From an uncultured Clostridium sp. (lineage in GTDB: Bacteria; Bacillota; Clostridia; Peptostreptococcales; Peptostreptococcaceae): 38,164 nucleotides of DNA. Under the pieces are notes generated by a model. It did no database searches, was not told where the DNA came from, and saw only the letters and a list, made by a program, of their open reading frames with translations. The stretch lies in the NCBI GenBank assembly GCA_945931665.1, contig CAMEPL010000018.1:1-38164 (forward strand). Reading direction: 5' to 3'. A program made the translations under genes and the position numbers. This document shows positions 23,711-32,675 of this stretch, piece after piece. The number at the start of each line of letters is the position of its first letter. The stretch's first letter is position 1.

Positions 23711-24976
23711 TTATTCATAATTCACTTTAATTAGATGGAATTTTATAGCTTTATCACTCCATCCTAAGTCCCATGGTACCAGTAGTCTATCTGTATTATG
23801 GCAAGTGACTAATGGATATCCTTTTGAATCCAATCCTGTTACAGTTGATACATGTGTTATCCTTCCGTTTTTTTCATATCCAACTATATCTCCTGGTCTT
23901 AATTTATAAGCTTCTTTATATACTTCTTGGTAGCTTCCTTTAGCTAAATAGTAACCTCTACCGCTGTAGATAAGATAATTTTTAAATCCTTGGGCATTTA
24001 CCCACTCTTTTGTAGCTGCGCCCTTTTCATAATTCCATGTACGATTTTTTGAAAATGTCCCACTTTCATACATTATTTGTGAGGCAAAGTTAGCACAATC
24101 GCCTCCATCTCCATTAAAATCTTTGTAGTTTGGATTTATAAGATAGATTTTATCATTTACATTTGTAGCAGCACCACAGTATTTGTGTGCGTAATCTATA
24201 GCTTTCTTCTGTTTCTCACTTAGATTTAATTCTACTGGATTCTGAGCCAAGATATAACTTTTTATCTCATTTGAATTTATATGTTCTAAGTTTAATGAGT
24301 CAGCAAATGGGTCTGTATACCATTCTTTAGTTATTACATATTGGTCATCTTTTACTCTTACATGAAGGTAATGTTGAGTTCCTATTTGGAATTCATTTTT
24401 TATTTCAGGTTGATTTTCATAGTAGTATTTATATTTAGTACAAACTGTGCAAATTATACCATATAAATTCTTTTCTCTCTCCCTCATCTTATTTACTTTT
24501 ACTTTTGCGTCAATTTCATCAAACACTACACCCTGTTTATCTGACCAATTTTTAAGATACTGCATCTTTTTTATTTCGTGCTCATATGCCCAAAGCCCAA
24601 ATTTTATATCTGTATCATATAATCCTTTGAGTATTTCTTCATTATGTTCCATAATAGCTTTATTTCTATAATCAAATAAGTCTTTTAAATATAACTCGTA
24701 CTCTTTGCTTATATCTTGAGTTTTATTCATATCTTTGTTTTTTTCATTTCCATCTTCAGCTTGTATATTTTGAGGATTTGAATCTATTCTCTGGCTACCT
24801 TGTTTTTTATTTTTATCATTGTCTTTTTTACTTCCTTCCTTTTTATCTTCATTTTCATAGATTTCTTTATGTTGTGCATATATGAAATAATCATCTTTAA
24901 GATTTATAAAATTAAGTCCACCTATACTCAAACTCAACACTAATAAAATCTTAAAGATTTTTTTATATCTTATCAA
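23711..24976 (-). CDS. Exported amidase-domain protein
   Basis: A 421-residue exported protein. The N terminus (IRYKKIFKILLVLSLSIGGL) is a signal peptide or membrane anchor, followed by a low-complexity Lys/Asn/Gln-rich linker to about residue 90 and a helical region. The C-terminal domain (about 265-421) is an Amidase_6-type, papain/NlpC-like hydrolase. Cys294 lies in DGGDCANFASQ, His in GRITHVSTVTG and the Asp/Asn position in VTCHNTDR. Proteins of this family are thought to cleave peptide bonds in the cell wall or act at the spore surface. The substrate is not known. It is a single gene starting after a GGAGGTGA ribosome site. Confidence 0.88.
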   Translation of the reverse strand: MIRYKKIFKILLVLSLSIGGLNFINLKDDYFIYAQHKEIYENEDKKEGSKKDNDKNKKQGSQRIDSNPQNIQAEDGNEKNKDMNKTQDISKEYELYLKDLFDYRNKAIMEHNEEILKGLYDTDIKFGLWAYEHEIKKMQYLKNWSDKQGVVFDEIDAKVKVNKMREREKNLYGIICTVCTKYKYYYENQPEIKNEFQIGTQHYLHVRVKDDQYVITKEWYTDPFADSLNLEHINSNEIKSYILAQNPVELNLSEKQKKAIDYAHKYCGAATNVNDKIYLINPNYKDFNGDGGDCANFASQIMYESGTFSKNRTWNYEKGAATKEWVNAQGFKNYLIYSGRGYYLAKGSYQEVYKEAYKLRPGDIVGYEKNGRITHVSTVTGLDSKGYPLVTCHNTDRLLVPWDLGWSDKAIKFHLIKVNYE

Positions 24977-25283
24977 AATACTTCACCTCCGCTTAATAAT
25001 TTGTCAATATTTTCAGTTGTTATAGTGCACATTAAATTATATTTTTTAAGAGAATTTCAACTAATTTTTAAGTTCAAATCTTTTCTTATAATTTTTATTA
25101 GTATATCCAAAATATTAAACAAATAATTATTCTAAGTAGTTTACATATTTTTCAATTATATTTAAATTTTTTATTGTACTCATACAAATTCATTTTTATA
25201 AATTTTATAAATAAGTATTTTCATACTAAGTTATTTAATAGTAAAATATACCTATGTAATTTTTAATTTACGGAGGAAAATAT
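24977..25283. other. Non-coding AT-rich gap
   Basis: A 307-bp stretch between the divergent amidase and pyridoxamine kinase genes. I see no frame with a ribosome site, no clear aptamer and no strong hairpin. It should hold both promoters, but none is convincing. Confidence 0.5.
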
Positions 25284-26108
25284 ATGATTAAAAAGGTGGC
25301 TGCAATAAATGATATGTCTGGTATTGGTAAATGCTCTCTTACAGTTGCAATACCAATATTATCAGCATTAAAAACTCAATGTTGTCCTTATCCAACAGCA
25401 ATATTATCTAGCCAAACTGGATATCCAAAGTTCACATATTTAGATTTCACATCGCACATGGAAGAATACGGTGAAACATGGAAAGAATTAAATATCAATT
25501 TTGATACTATATATAGTGGTTTTTTAGGCTCTATTGATCAAATAGATATTGTTTGTAATTTTATAAAAAATAATGAAAATGCATATGTAATTGTAGACCC
25601 TGTTATGGGTGATGGTGGAGATTATTATCAGACTTTTAATAATGAAATATGTAATAAAATAAAAGATTTAGTTAAAATATCTGATTTAGTAACACCTAAT
25701 TTAACAGAGGCATGTCTTTTAACAAATAATAAATATCACACTAATTATACATTAGAAGAGACATTGCAATTAGCAAAAGAAATAGCCAACTTAGGTCCAC
25801 AGAAAGTAATAATCACAGGAATTTTAATTGATGATAATATTATAAATCTTGGCTATGATAAGGAAAGTAATGAATCATTTTCTTATTCACTAAAATACAA
25901 TAATAAATCATATAGCGGTACTGGAGATATTTTCACCTCTATAATATCAGGTCTTATAACTAATGGCCATGATTTTAAGGAATCAATAAAAATAGCTTCT
26001 GATTTTATTTTTAAATGTATTACTTACACAGGAAAATATGATACTGACCCTAATGATGGTGTATTTTTCGAAGTGTTTTTAAATGATTTAACGTCATTAA
26101 ATAATTAG
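25284..26108 (+). CDS. Pyridoxamine/pyridoxal kinase
   Basis: A 274-residue ribokinase-fold (PfkB/ThiD-like) kinase of the PdxY/pyridoxamine kinase type, phosphorylating B6 vitamers to make or salvage pyridoxal 5'-phosphate. Motifs are the N-terminal INDMSGIGKCSLTVAIPILS, the VDPVMGDGG segment, TPNLTEACLL and the C-terminal anion-hole motif GTGD at 212-215 with catalytic Asp215. The length is normal. The ATG follows GGAGGAAA. The PLP-dependent aminotransferases less than 1 kb downstream make a B6 theme, although a terminator separates them. Confidence 0.9.
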   Translation: MIKKVAAINDMSGIGKCSLTVAIPILSALKTQCCPYPTAILSSQTGYPKFTYLDFTSHMEEYGETWKELNINFDTIYSGFLGSIDQIDIVCNFIKNNENAYVIVDPVMGDGGDYYQTFNNEICNKIKDLVKISDLVTPNLTEACLLTNNKYHTNYTLEETLQLAKEIANLGPQKVIITGILIDDNIINLGYDKESNESFSYSLKYNNKSYSGTGDIFTSIISGLITNGHDFKESIKIASDFIFKCITYTGKYDTDPNDGVFFEVFLNDLTSLNN

Positions 26109-26239
26109 ATATTAAGTTCTACATCCTCTCTTATTTCTATATAAATATATTATAGGTTTTAAGGCATAATTAGCATAAATTTATAATAATTTACTGCTCG
26201 CCTGTTATTCATAATATAAATACAAGGGAGGATTTTTAT

Positions 26240-26560
26240 ATGAATGTAAATCAAAAGGCTCAAGAATTAGCTAAATTAATAAAAACCACTGATGAATTTA
26301 AAACTATGAATAAATATAAAAGAGAAATTGAAAAAAATAAAAATATTAAAAGACAACTCGATAGTTATTTAAATAAAAAAGATAAAATCTATACTAAGCA
26401 CAAAATAGATGAAGCCAATCGAAGAGTATCTCAACTCGACAGAGAATATTCAAAAGTTTTTCAAAATCCACTAGTTGAAAATTATTTTAAAAGTACACAA
26501 AACTTCAACTTACTCATGCAAAGTGTATATAAATCAATTGAACAAGAGCTTCTAAGATAA
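26240..26560 (+). CDS. YlbF/YmcA-family protein
   Basis: A 106-residue, all-helical protein of the YlbF/DUF964 family (QKAQELAKLIKTTDEFKTM, and ENYFKSTQNFNLLMQSVYKSIEQEL). In Bacillus, YlbF, YmcA and YaaT form the Y-complex that directs RNase Y and affects competence, sporulation and biofilm. The basic middle here (KRQLDSYLNKKDKIYTKH) is consistent with an RNA-related role but does not prove it. The ATG follows GGGAGG. It is transcribed alone. Confidence 0.85.
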   Translation: MNVNQKAQELAKLIKTTDEFKTMNKYKREIEKNKNIKRQLDSYLNKKDKIYTKHKIDEANRRVSQLDREYSKVFQNPLVENYFKSTQNFNLLMQSVYKSIEQELLR

Positions 26561-26672
26561 TCTATTTTTTAATTATAATACTTAACTTAAATTTAATTAT
26601 TTATATAGTAAGTAAATTCCATCCTATTATATTGATTTTATATTACTTAAGAATTATTATTTAAATATACAC

Positions 26673-26710
26673 TCCCTAAAAAAGCCTATTAAATTTAGCT
26701 TTTTTAGGGA
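26673..26710 (+). terminator. Terminator before the aminotransferases
   Basis: TCCCTAAAAAAGC at 26673-26685 pairs with GCTTTTTTAGGGA at 26698-26710. The six T's lie inside the stem, so the true terminator may be its inner part. It isolates ylbF from the aminotransferase genes. Confidence 0.7.
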
Positions 26711-26819
26711 TATTAGGCAAACGTTTTTTTAATTTTATTATTATTTTTTAAAATCTAGATTTATCAAGTAGACTGATTCTATAAAATTACAACTTTATTT
26801 AGAAATAAGGGGGATTACT

Positions 26820-28166
26820 ATGAGTTCATTAAAAACAAATGAAAATAGATTATGTACTAATAAAGAAATATGTACTAGAGAATTAGAGGTTTTGGCAAAA
26901 GCTCAAAAATTACCTTATTGCCCAATAGCATTTGCTTCCGGAGAAGGCGCCCTTCTCTATGATTATGAAGGTAAAGAATATATTGATTTATTGTCTAGTG
27001 CCTCTTCTGCTAATATAGGACATGGTAATAAAGAAATTGCTGAAGCTGTTAAAGAGCAAATGTGTAAACTAGCCCAATTCTCCACAGCTTACTTTTCATG
27101 TAGAGAGCCTGTTGAATATGCTGAAAAATTAATACAATTATATCCTGGTGACAACAATAAAAAAGTCTTATTCTCAACTACTGGATCAGAGTCAATAGAT
27201 GCAGCAATTAAATTAGCTAAAGGTTATACTGGCAGAAATAAAATAATTTCTTTTAATGGTGCTTATCATGGAAGCACTTTCGGTGCTTTATCTATATCAG
27301 CAATAAGTTTAAATATGCGAAGAAAAATGGGCCCTATGATACCAGATATTTATCACTTTAACTATCCAATATGTATTAAATGTCCATATGGGAAATGTGA
27401 ATCATCTTGTAATTTAGAATGTTTAAAAGAAATGGAAAATGCATTTAATTTGTATCTGCCACCAGAAGAAGTTGCTGCTGTATTTTTTGAACCGATAGCG
27501 GGAGATGCCGGTATAATAATACCACCTAAAAAATATGTACAAGCATTATCTTCATTATGTAAAAAACACGGTATCTTATTTGTAGTAGATGAGATTCAAC
27601 AAGCTTGGGGTCGAAGTGGTAAATTCTTTGCAATTGAACATTTTGATGTTGAGCCAGATTTAATAGTTATGGGCAAATCTTCAGGAGGAGGACTTCCAAT
27701 GGGAATTGTTATGGGTAAAACTCAAATAATGGATAGTTTAGATGCTCCCGCTCATGTATTCACTATGTCTGGCAACTCTACTGTTTGTGTAGCCGCTTTG
27801 AAAATGTTAGAAATATTTGAAAGAGATAATTTAGTAGAACAATCTAGAGTTAAAGGTGAATATTTTAAAAATAAGCTTCTAGATTTAAAAAATAAATACG
27901 ATATAATAAAAGATGTGCGTGGGCTTGGTCTATCAATAGGAGTGGATTTAAGCGATAAAATTTCTACTACTAAAATAATCTATCAATGTCAACAAAATGG
28001 TTTAGTTTTAATCTCGATTGGAGAATATACTTTGAGAATTCAACCACCACTTGTAATAACTTATGAACAAATAGATAAATCCATATATATAATCGAACAA
28101 GCTATAAAATCCTTATTAAATAATGAAATACCTGATGAAGCCTTATCTATAATAAATGGATGGTAA
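26820..28166 (+). CDS. Class III (omega) aminotransferase with Cys cluster
   Basis: A 448-residue PLP enzyme of the acetylornithine/4-aminobutyrate class III group. Key points are GHGNKEIAEAV near the N terminus, TGSESIDAAIKLAK (PLP phosphate), YHGSTFGALS, the aspartate contacting the pyridine N at Asp257 (VVDEIQQAWGRSG) and the Schiff-base lysine Lys286 (MGKSSGGGLPMG). Five cysteines at 185, 188, 193, 197 and 201 form a CxxC-x4-C-x3-C-x3-C cluster, as in some GABA/dialkylglycine-type relatives. It could bind an Fe-S cluster or zinc. The substrate is not determinable. It is followed 91 bp later by a second aminotransferase, and both are probably transcribed together. Confidence 0.92.
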   Translation: MSSLKTNENRLCTNKEICTRELEVLAKAQKLPYCPIAFASGEGALLYDYEGKEYIDLLSSASSANIGHGNKEIAEAVKEQMCKLAQFSTAYFSCREPVEYAEKLIQLYPGDNNKKVLFSTTGSESIDAAIKLAKGYTGRNKIISFNGAYHGSTFGALSISAISLNMRRKMGPMIPDIYHFNYPICIKCPYGKCESSCNLECLKEMENAFNLYLPPEEVAAVFFEPIAGDAGIIIPPKKYVQALSSLCKKHGILFVVDEIQQAWGRSGKFFAIEHFDVEPDLIVMGKSSGGGLPMGIVMGKTQIMDSLDAPAHVFTMSGNSTVCVAALKMLEIFERDNLVEQSRVKGEYFKNKLLDLKNKYDIIKDVRGLGLSIGVDLSDKISTTKIIYQCQQNGLVLISIGEYTLRIQPPLVITYEQIDKSIYIIEQAIKSLLNNEIPDEALSIINGW

Positions 28167-28257
28167 TAACATATACCGTAAAGCAAAAATTAATAAATAT
28201 TATTTTTTGACTAATAATATTTATTAAACTTAGTTTAAAATAGGGGGGAGTACAATT

Positions 28258-29367
28258 ATGGAATATAGAATAAAAAAATCAATATCATCTCAAATTAAAG
28301 AAAGCTATGCTACTGGAACCCAAGATAATTCAAAAAATATAGAGATAGATTGTTCAGAAGGAATTAACTTAGTTTCATTTTCTAATATAGCAATAGATGC
28401 CTTTAACTCTATTGATTATACTATAATGCAAGACTACCCTCGTTCAACATCACTGCAAAAATCTATAATTGAATTTTGGGACAAATACGCCAATATAAAA
28501 CTAAATTACAATAATATTACGCTATATGATGGCTCTATAGGTGCTTTATTTTTGACAAATAAATTATTTATAGAAAATGACGACAAGGTTTTAGGCCTCG
28601 CTCCACAATTTCCAGAGTATGGGATGGATGTTATTATGTGTGGTGGCGTTTTTACAACATATAAATTAAACCCTGAAAATAACTATAAATTTATAGCTGA
28701 TGAATTTATTAACTTAATAACTGATGACTTAAAATTAATTTATATAGATAATCCAAATAATCCTACAGGACAAATAATAGAATTAGAGGATATAAAAAAG
28801 ATTGTAAAATTTGCTCACACTAAAAACATAGTTGTATTAATAGATGAAGCTTATGGTGATTATATGAATCCTAAAAATTCAGCTATAAATCTAATTCCTA
28901 ATTCTGAAAATTTAATAGTGTCGAAAACATTTTCTAAAGCTTATGGTCTAGCTGGACTTAGAGGTGGGTATTCTATTCAAAATGAAAATCTCACTAATAT
29001 AATGAGCAATGTCAATACACCTTATGAAATGGGCTCTATAACTAGATTTATTTCATCTAAAGTTATATTAGATTACGATTTTTTACTAAAAATGCAAAAG
29101 TATAACGCACAAATAAAAAAAGCACTTATACAAAATTATAAAAATTTAAGTATATCTGAAACTGGAGAAACTACGTCTATAATGCTTATAACTCATAAAA
29201 ATAAAAGTATCGACTTAGAAAAGGAGTTTGCAAAGTTAAAGATAGGTGTAATATCTTGCAGTTCATTTGAATCACTACAAAAAAATTCTGTTAGATTTAG
29301 ACTTCCTTCACCGGTATATTTACAGAGATTGATAAATGCCTTTTCTATTATAGACAATATAGAATAA
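28258..29367 (+). CDS. HisC-like class I/II aminotransferase
   Basis: A 369-residue fold-type I PLP enzyme resembling histidinol-phosphate aminotransferases. It has DNPNNPTGQ (residue Asn contacting PLP), LIDEAYGDY, and the lysine motif SKTFSKAYGLAGLRGGY with Lys227 as the Schiff base; Arg near the C terminus (VRFRLP) would bind the substrate carboxylate. No his genes are nearby, so histidine synthesis is not implied. With the class III enzyme upstream it may act in a small catabolic or modified amino-acid route. The ATG follows GGGGGGAG. A terminator follows directly. Confidence 0.9.
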   Translation: MEYRIKKSISSQIKESYATGTQDNSKNIEIDCSEGINLVSFSNIAIDAFNSIDYTIMQDYPRSTSLQKSIIEFWDKYANIKLNYNNITLYDGSIGALFLTNKLFIENDDKVLGLAPQFPEYGMDVIMCGGVFTTYKLNPENNYKFIADEFINLITDDLKLIYIDNPNNPTGQIIELEDIKKIVKFAHTKNIVVLIDEAYGDYMNPKNSAINLIPNSENLIVSKTFSKAYGLAGLRGGYSIQNENLTNIMSNVNTPYEMGSITRFISSKVILDYDFLLKMQKYNAQIKKALIQNYKNLSISETGETTSIMLITHKNKSIDLEKEFAKLKIGVISCSSFESLQKNSVRFRLPSPVYLQRLINAFSIIDNIE

Positions 29368-29377
29368 TTTATAATAT

Positions 29378-29409
29378 AAAAACGACTGTAAAAATATTAC
29401 AGCCGTTTT
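29378..29409. terminator. Terminator between convergent genes
   Basis: AAAACGACTGTAA and TTACAGCCGTTTT (29397-29409) pair with one mismatch on the plus strand, which becomes a G-U pair on the minus strand. Poly-T ends exist in both directions; it serves the aminotransferase and ABC genes. Confidence 0.85.
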
Positions 29410-29416
29410 ATTGTGT

Positions 29417-31789
29417 TTATATTTTCTTTAAAAATTCAACAGGATCTTTTTTAGATGCTATTTTAGTAGGAATAAACCCTCCAATAAGAGTTATTACTAC
29501 ACTTATTATAATTAAGAATAACGCATTTTCTAATCTTAAAACCGCAATTGTAGATAAGTCAGTAATCTTCTCTAGTAAAAAATTCATAGGCATAATAAAT
29601 ATATATGCCATAAGTACACCTACTGCCCCAGATAACAAGCCTATTATTATATTTTCTATATTAAATAGTCTTATAATATCTCTTTTTTTGCTGCCTAAAA
29701 CCCTCAATATGCAAACTTCTCTTTTTCTCTCAAGTGTAGATGCATAAGTTAGTACAAATATAGTTATCAACGATATTAAAAATGTTAGAGTTGCAAATAC
29801 TACTAATACTATTGTTATCCCTTTCATAATATTTGTAGACAGTTTATTTATTGAAGTTGATGTATCTTTGTATAACACTTTTTCATTTTCCACTTTACCT
29901 TTATTATAATTATCTAAATACTCAATTATCTCATTTTTACTTTCAAAATCTTTAGGATAAATAGTTATTGATAAAGGCAAAAATGATGCTCCAAGCGAGC
30001 TCAACATCTGATTTTTAGTCATATATTGATTTATGTTACTTAAGATATTTACACCAGATATTTGAGTTACAACACCTTCATTATCTTGGTTATTTTTAAA
30101 ACCTTGACCAGTTATAACATTATAGTCTGAGTTTTCTTGTGCCTTTACTATATCGGAATTTATACAATTTTCAATATAGTAATTACACAACTCATTGCTA
30201 TATGATATCCCTTGTGGCAAACTATATAGATTATTACTTTTCTTTGCTCTAAGTATTCCCGTTATACTTAGTGTTACAGCTTCTTTTGAATTGTATAGTT
30301 TTTTTAGATTTTCTTGACTATTATCTATATAAAAATAATTGTCTTTTTTCTTGTAAAATTGGTTGTTTAAAATAATCTTATATTCTTTTCCTATGAGCTC
30401 ATCAAACTCTATTTTTTTATTGTCATAATCTACACCAAGTGCATTTAAAATATTACTATCTAGTCTATTGTATTCATCGACAACTAATATAACTTCATTT
30501 TTATTTATTGGATAATATCCATATAACAAATCGTAATTTTGTTCTAAATATTTGCCATCTCCATAATCTTCTGGATAAGAAGATAAATTAATTGATGAAG
30601 TATCTAAAATAGATATTTCTCCATCATCATCTTTTTTAAGTATATTCATATTGACTTGACTTTCATAAGATATTGCAGAAAAAAGATCTCTATCCATATT
30701 CTTTATATATTGTATATATTTTTGAGTTATTTGATTTTTATATTTTGAACTATTTTCATCTGTATCATACGGATAAATTACATTTTCATCTGTATAAGAT
30801 TTTAAATTCCCTGTATCTTGCGTAGTTTGCTTACTTGATTCTGGTTTTTGAATATACGAACTATTATATACTTTCTCTATAACAATTGGATAATTTGCCA
30901 AAGAATCATTTTCATAGTTATTTATCTTTTCATTAAACCCTTCAATTAAAGACATTATTAATGCAATTCCCATAATACCAATACTTGAAATTAATATATA
31001 AAAAAATGTTCTTAATTTTTTATTTGAAATATCCCTTATAGCCAGCTTAGTTGCTGTAGAAGCCTTTAGCTTTGTTTTATTTAGACAAATATCTTTTTTA
31101 TGTAGCTCATCCTTTAATGGATTTGTATCTTCGATTACTTCTCCATCCCTAAAAGTTATTATTCTAGTAGCATATTTTTTAGCAATATGAGAATTTTGAG
31201 TAACCATAACTACTAACTTGTCCTTAAAAACATCTTTTATTAAGTCCATTATCTCTATACTACATTTGCTATCTAAATTTCCTGTAGGCTCATCTGCAAG
31301 GATTATTTTAGGATTATTTACAAGTGCTCTAGCTATTGCAACCCTTTGCATCTCATCTTTAGAAAGATATTCTGATGTTTTCCTCATATAATCTTTAATC
31401 CCTACTCTATTTAGAGCTTCTATAGCCTTATCTTGTTTTTCTTGTTTAGATAAATCATTCAGTGAGACTGCCATTTTTACATTTTCTAATATACTTAAAT
31501 GAGGTATAAGATTGTAATTTTTAAATATAAAACCTATCTCAGTATTTCTGTATGAGTCCCAGTTAGAGTCTGTAAATTCCTTTGTAGATTTTCCATTTAT
31601 AATTAAATCTCCTTTATCACAACGCTCTAACCCTCCAATTATATTTAGAAGTGTTGTCTTTCCTGAGCCACTTGCACCTAATATTGTTACAAATTCACTT
31701 TCTCTAAACTTTAAATTTATTCCATCTAAAGCAATTTGCCTGCTTCCTCCTGTTATGTAACTTTTATAAATATTTTTTAGTTGTAACAT
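29417..31789 (-). CDS. MacB-like fused ABC ATPase-permease with altered ATPase motifs
   Basis: A 790-residue protein: an N-terminal ABC ATPase (1-220), a first membrane helix at about 250-275, a large extracytoplasmic domain (about 280-640) and three C-terminal helices of the FtsX/MacB permease fold ending KIASKKDPVEFLKKI. Walker A (GASGSGKTT) and Walker B (ILADEPTGNLD) are intact. The Q-loop Gln is Lys90 (GFIFKNYNL), the LSGGQ signature is LSKDE (142-146), and the switch His is Gln198 (VTQNSHIA). It may therefore turn over ATP slowly or act as a sensor. It diverges from an OmpR/histidine kinase pair, the common arrangement for antimicrobial-peptide response systems. Confidence 0.9.
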   Translation of the reverse strand: MLQLKNIYKSYITGGSRQIALDGINLKFRESEFVTILGASGSGKTTLLNIIGGLERCDKGDLIINGKSTKEFTDSNWDSYRNTEIGFIFKNYNLIPHLSILENVKMAVSLNDLSKQEKQDKAIEALNRVGIKDYMRKTSEYLSKDEMQRVAIARALVNNPKIILADEPTGNLDSKCSIEIMDLIKDVFKDKLVVMVTQNSHIAKKYATRIITFRDGEVIEDTNPLKDELHKKDICLNKTKLKASTATKLAIRDISNKKLRTFFYILISSIGIMGIALIMSLIEGFNEKINNYENDSLANYPIVIEKVYNSSYIQKPESSKQTTQDTGNLKSYTDENVIYPYDTDENSSKYKNQITQKYIQYIKNMDRDLFSAISYESQVNMNILKKDDDGEISILDTSSINLSSYPEDYGDGKYLEQNYDLLYGYYPINKNEVILVVDEYNRLDSNILNALGVDYDNKKIEFDELIGKEYKIILNNQFYKKKDNYFYIDNSQENLKKLYNSKEAVTLSITGILRAKKSNNLYSLPQGISYSNELCNYYIENCINSDIVKAQENSDYNVITGQGFKNNQDNEGVVTQISGVNILSNINQYMTKNQMLSSLGASFLPLSITIYPKDFESKNEIIEYLDNYNKGKVENEKVLYKDTSTSINKLSTNIMKGITIVLVVFATLTFLISLITIFVLTYASTLERKREVCILRVLGSKKRDIIRLFNIENIIIGLLSGAVGVLMAYIFIMPMNFLLEKITDLSTIAVLRLENALFLIIISVVITLIGGFIPTKIASKKDPVEFLKKI

Positions 31790-32000
31790 AATGCCTCCTA
31801 AATATATACCTCCATAATTTAAGACATAATACTTTTGTTAATTATTATATATAATAAAAGAAATATGTTAATAATATATGAATTATTAATGCTTACATTA
31901 AATTTTAAACTAAGTTCATATTTATTATTTATAATTTTATAGTATAATTGAGTTAATATAAATTTATACTTGATATATAAAAAAATTTGAGGTGCTTTAA

Positions 32001-32675
32001 ATGTTTAATATATTAGTAATTGAAGATAACAAAAATATGAGAAAACTTATTTGTGCTACTCTAAAACAAAATGGATACTCAACTTTTGAAGCTGAAGATG
32101 GCGAAGTTGGCCTTGATGTCTTAGATAATACGCATATAGATTTAATAATTTGCGATATAATGATGCCTAATATGGACGGCTATGAATTTACTGAAACTCT
32201 TAGAGAAGCTCACTGTGAAATTCCTATAATAATAGTAACTGCTAAAGAGCAATTAGAAGATAAGAAAAAAGGATTTTCAATAGGTGCTGATGATTATATG
32301 GTTAAACCTATAGACTTTGAAGAGCTTATTTTGAGGATAGGCGCTATACTTAGACGTTCGAAAATTGTAAATGATCACAAAATAACTGTTGGAAATACAG
32401 TTTTAGATTATAATTCACTATCTGTTACATGTAATGGTGAGTGTAACACTTTACCTAAAAAAGAATTTTATCTTTTATTTAAATTAGTTTCATCTCCAGA
32501 TACTATATTTACACGTAGACAATTATTAGATGAAATCTGGGGAATGGAAAGTATGGCTGATGAGCGAACTGTAGATGTACATATTAAGAGAATTAGAGAA
32601 CGCTACAGAAACTCTAAAGATTTTGAAATAATTACGGTAAGAGGTCTTGGTTATAAAGCGGTGATAAACTCATGA
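32001..32675 (+). CDS. OmpR-family response regulator
   Basis: A 224-residue two-component regulator: receiver domain with the phospho-acceptor Asp52 (IICDIMMPNMDGYEF), the conserved Thr/Ala switch (IIVTAK) and Lys in DYMVKP, then a winged-helix DNA-binding domain (about 125-224) with RTVDVHIKRIRERY and VRGLGYKAV. The ATG follows GAGGTG. Its last four bases overlap the kinase start (ATGA), so the pair is translationally coupled. Its likely target is the divergent ABC transporter gene 211 bp away, judged from position. Confidence 0.96.
   Translation: MFNILVIEDNKNMRKLICATLKQNGYSTFEAEDGEVGLDVLDNTHIDLIICDIMMPNMDGYEFTETLREAHCEIPIIIVTAKEQLEDKKKGFSIGADDYMVKPIDFEELILRIGAILRRSKIVNDHKITVGNTVLDYNSLSVTCNGECNTLPKKEFYLLFKLVSSPDTIFTRRQLLDEIWGMESMADERTVDVHIKRIRERYRNSKDFEIITVRGLGYKAVINS

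Noticed and set aside
26720-26740. cre-like site (GGCAAACGTTTTTT) upstream of the aminotransferases
   Set aside because: Only the central AAACGTTT matches the CcpA consensus; the outer TG and CA are missing.
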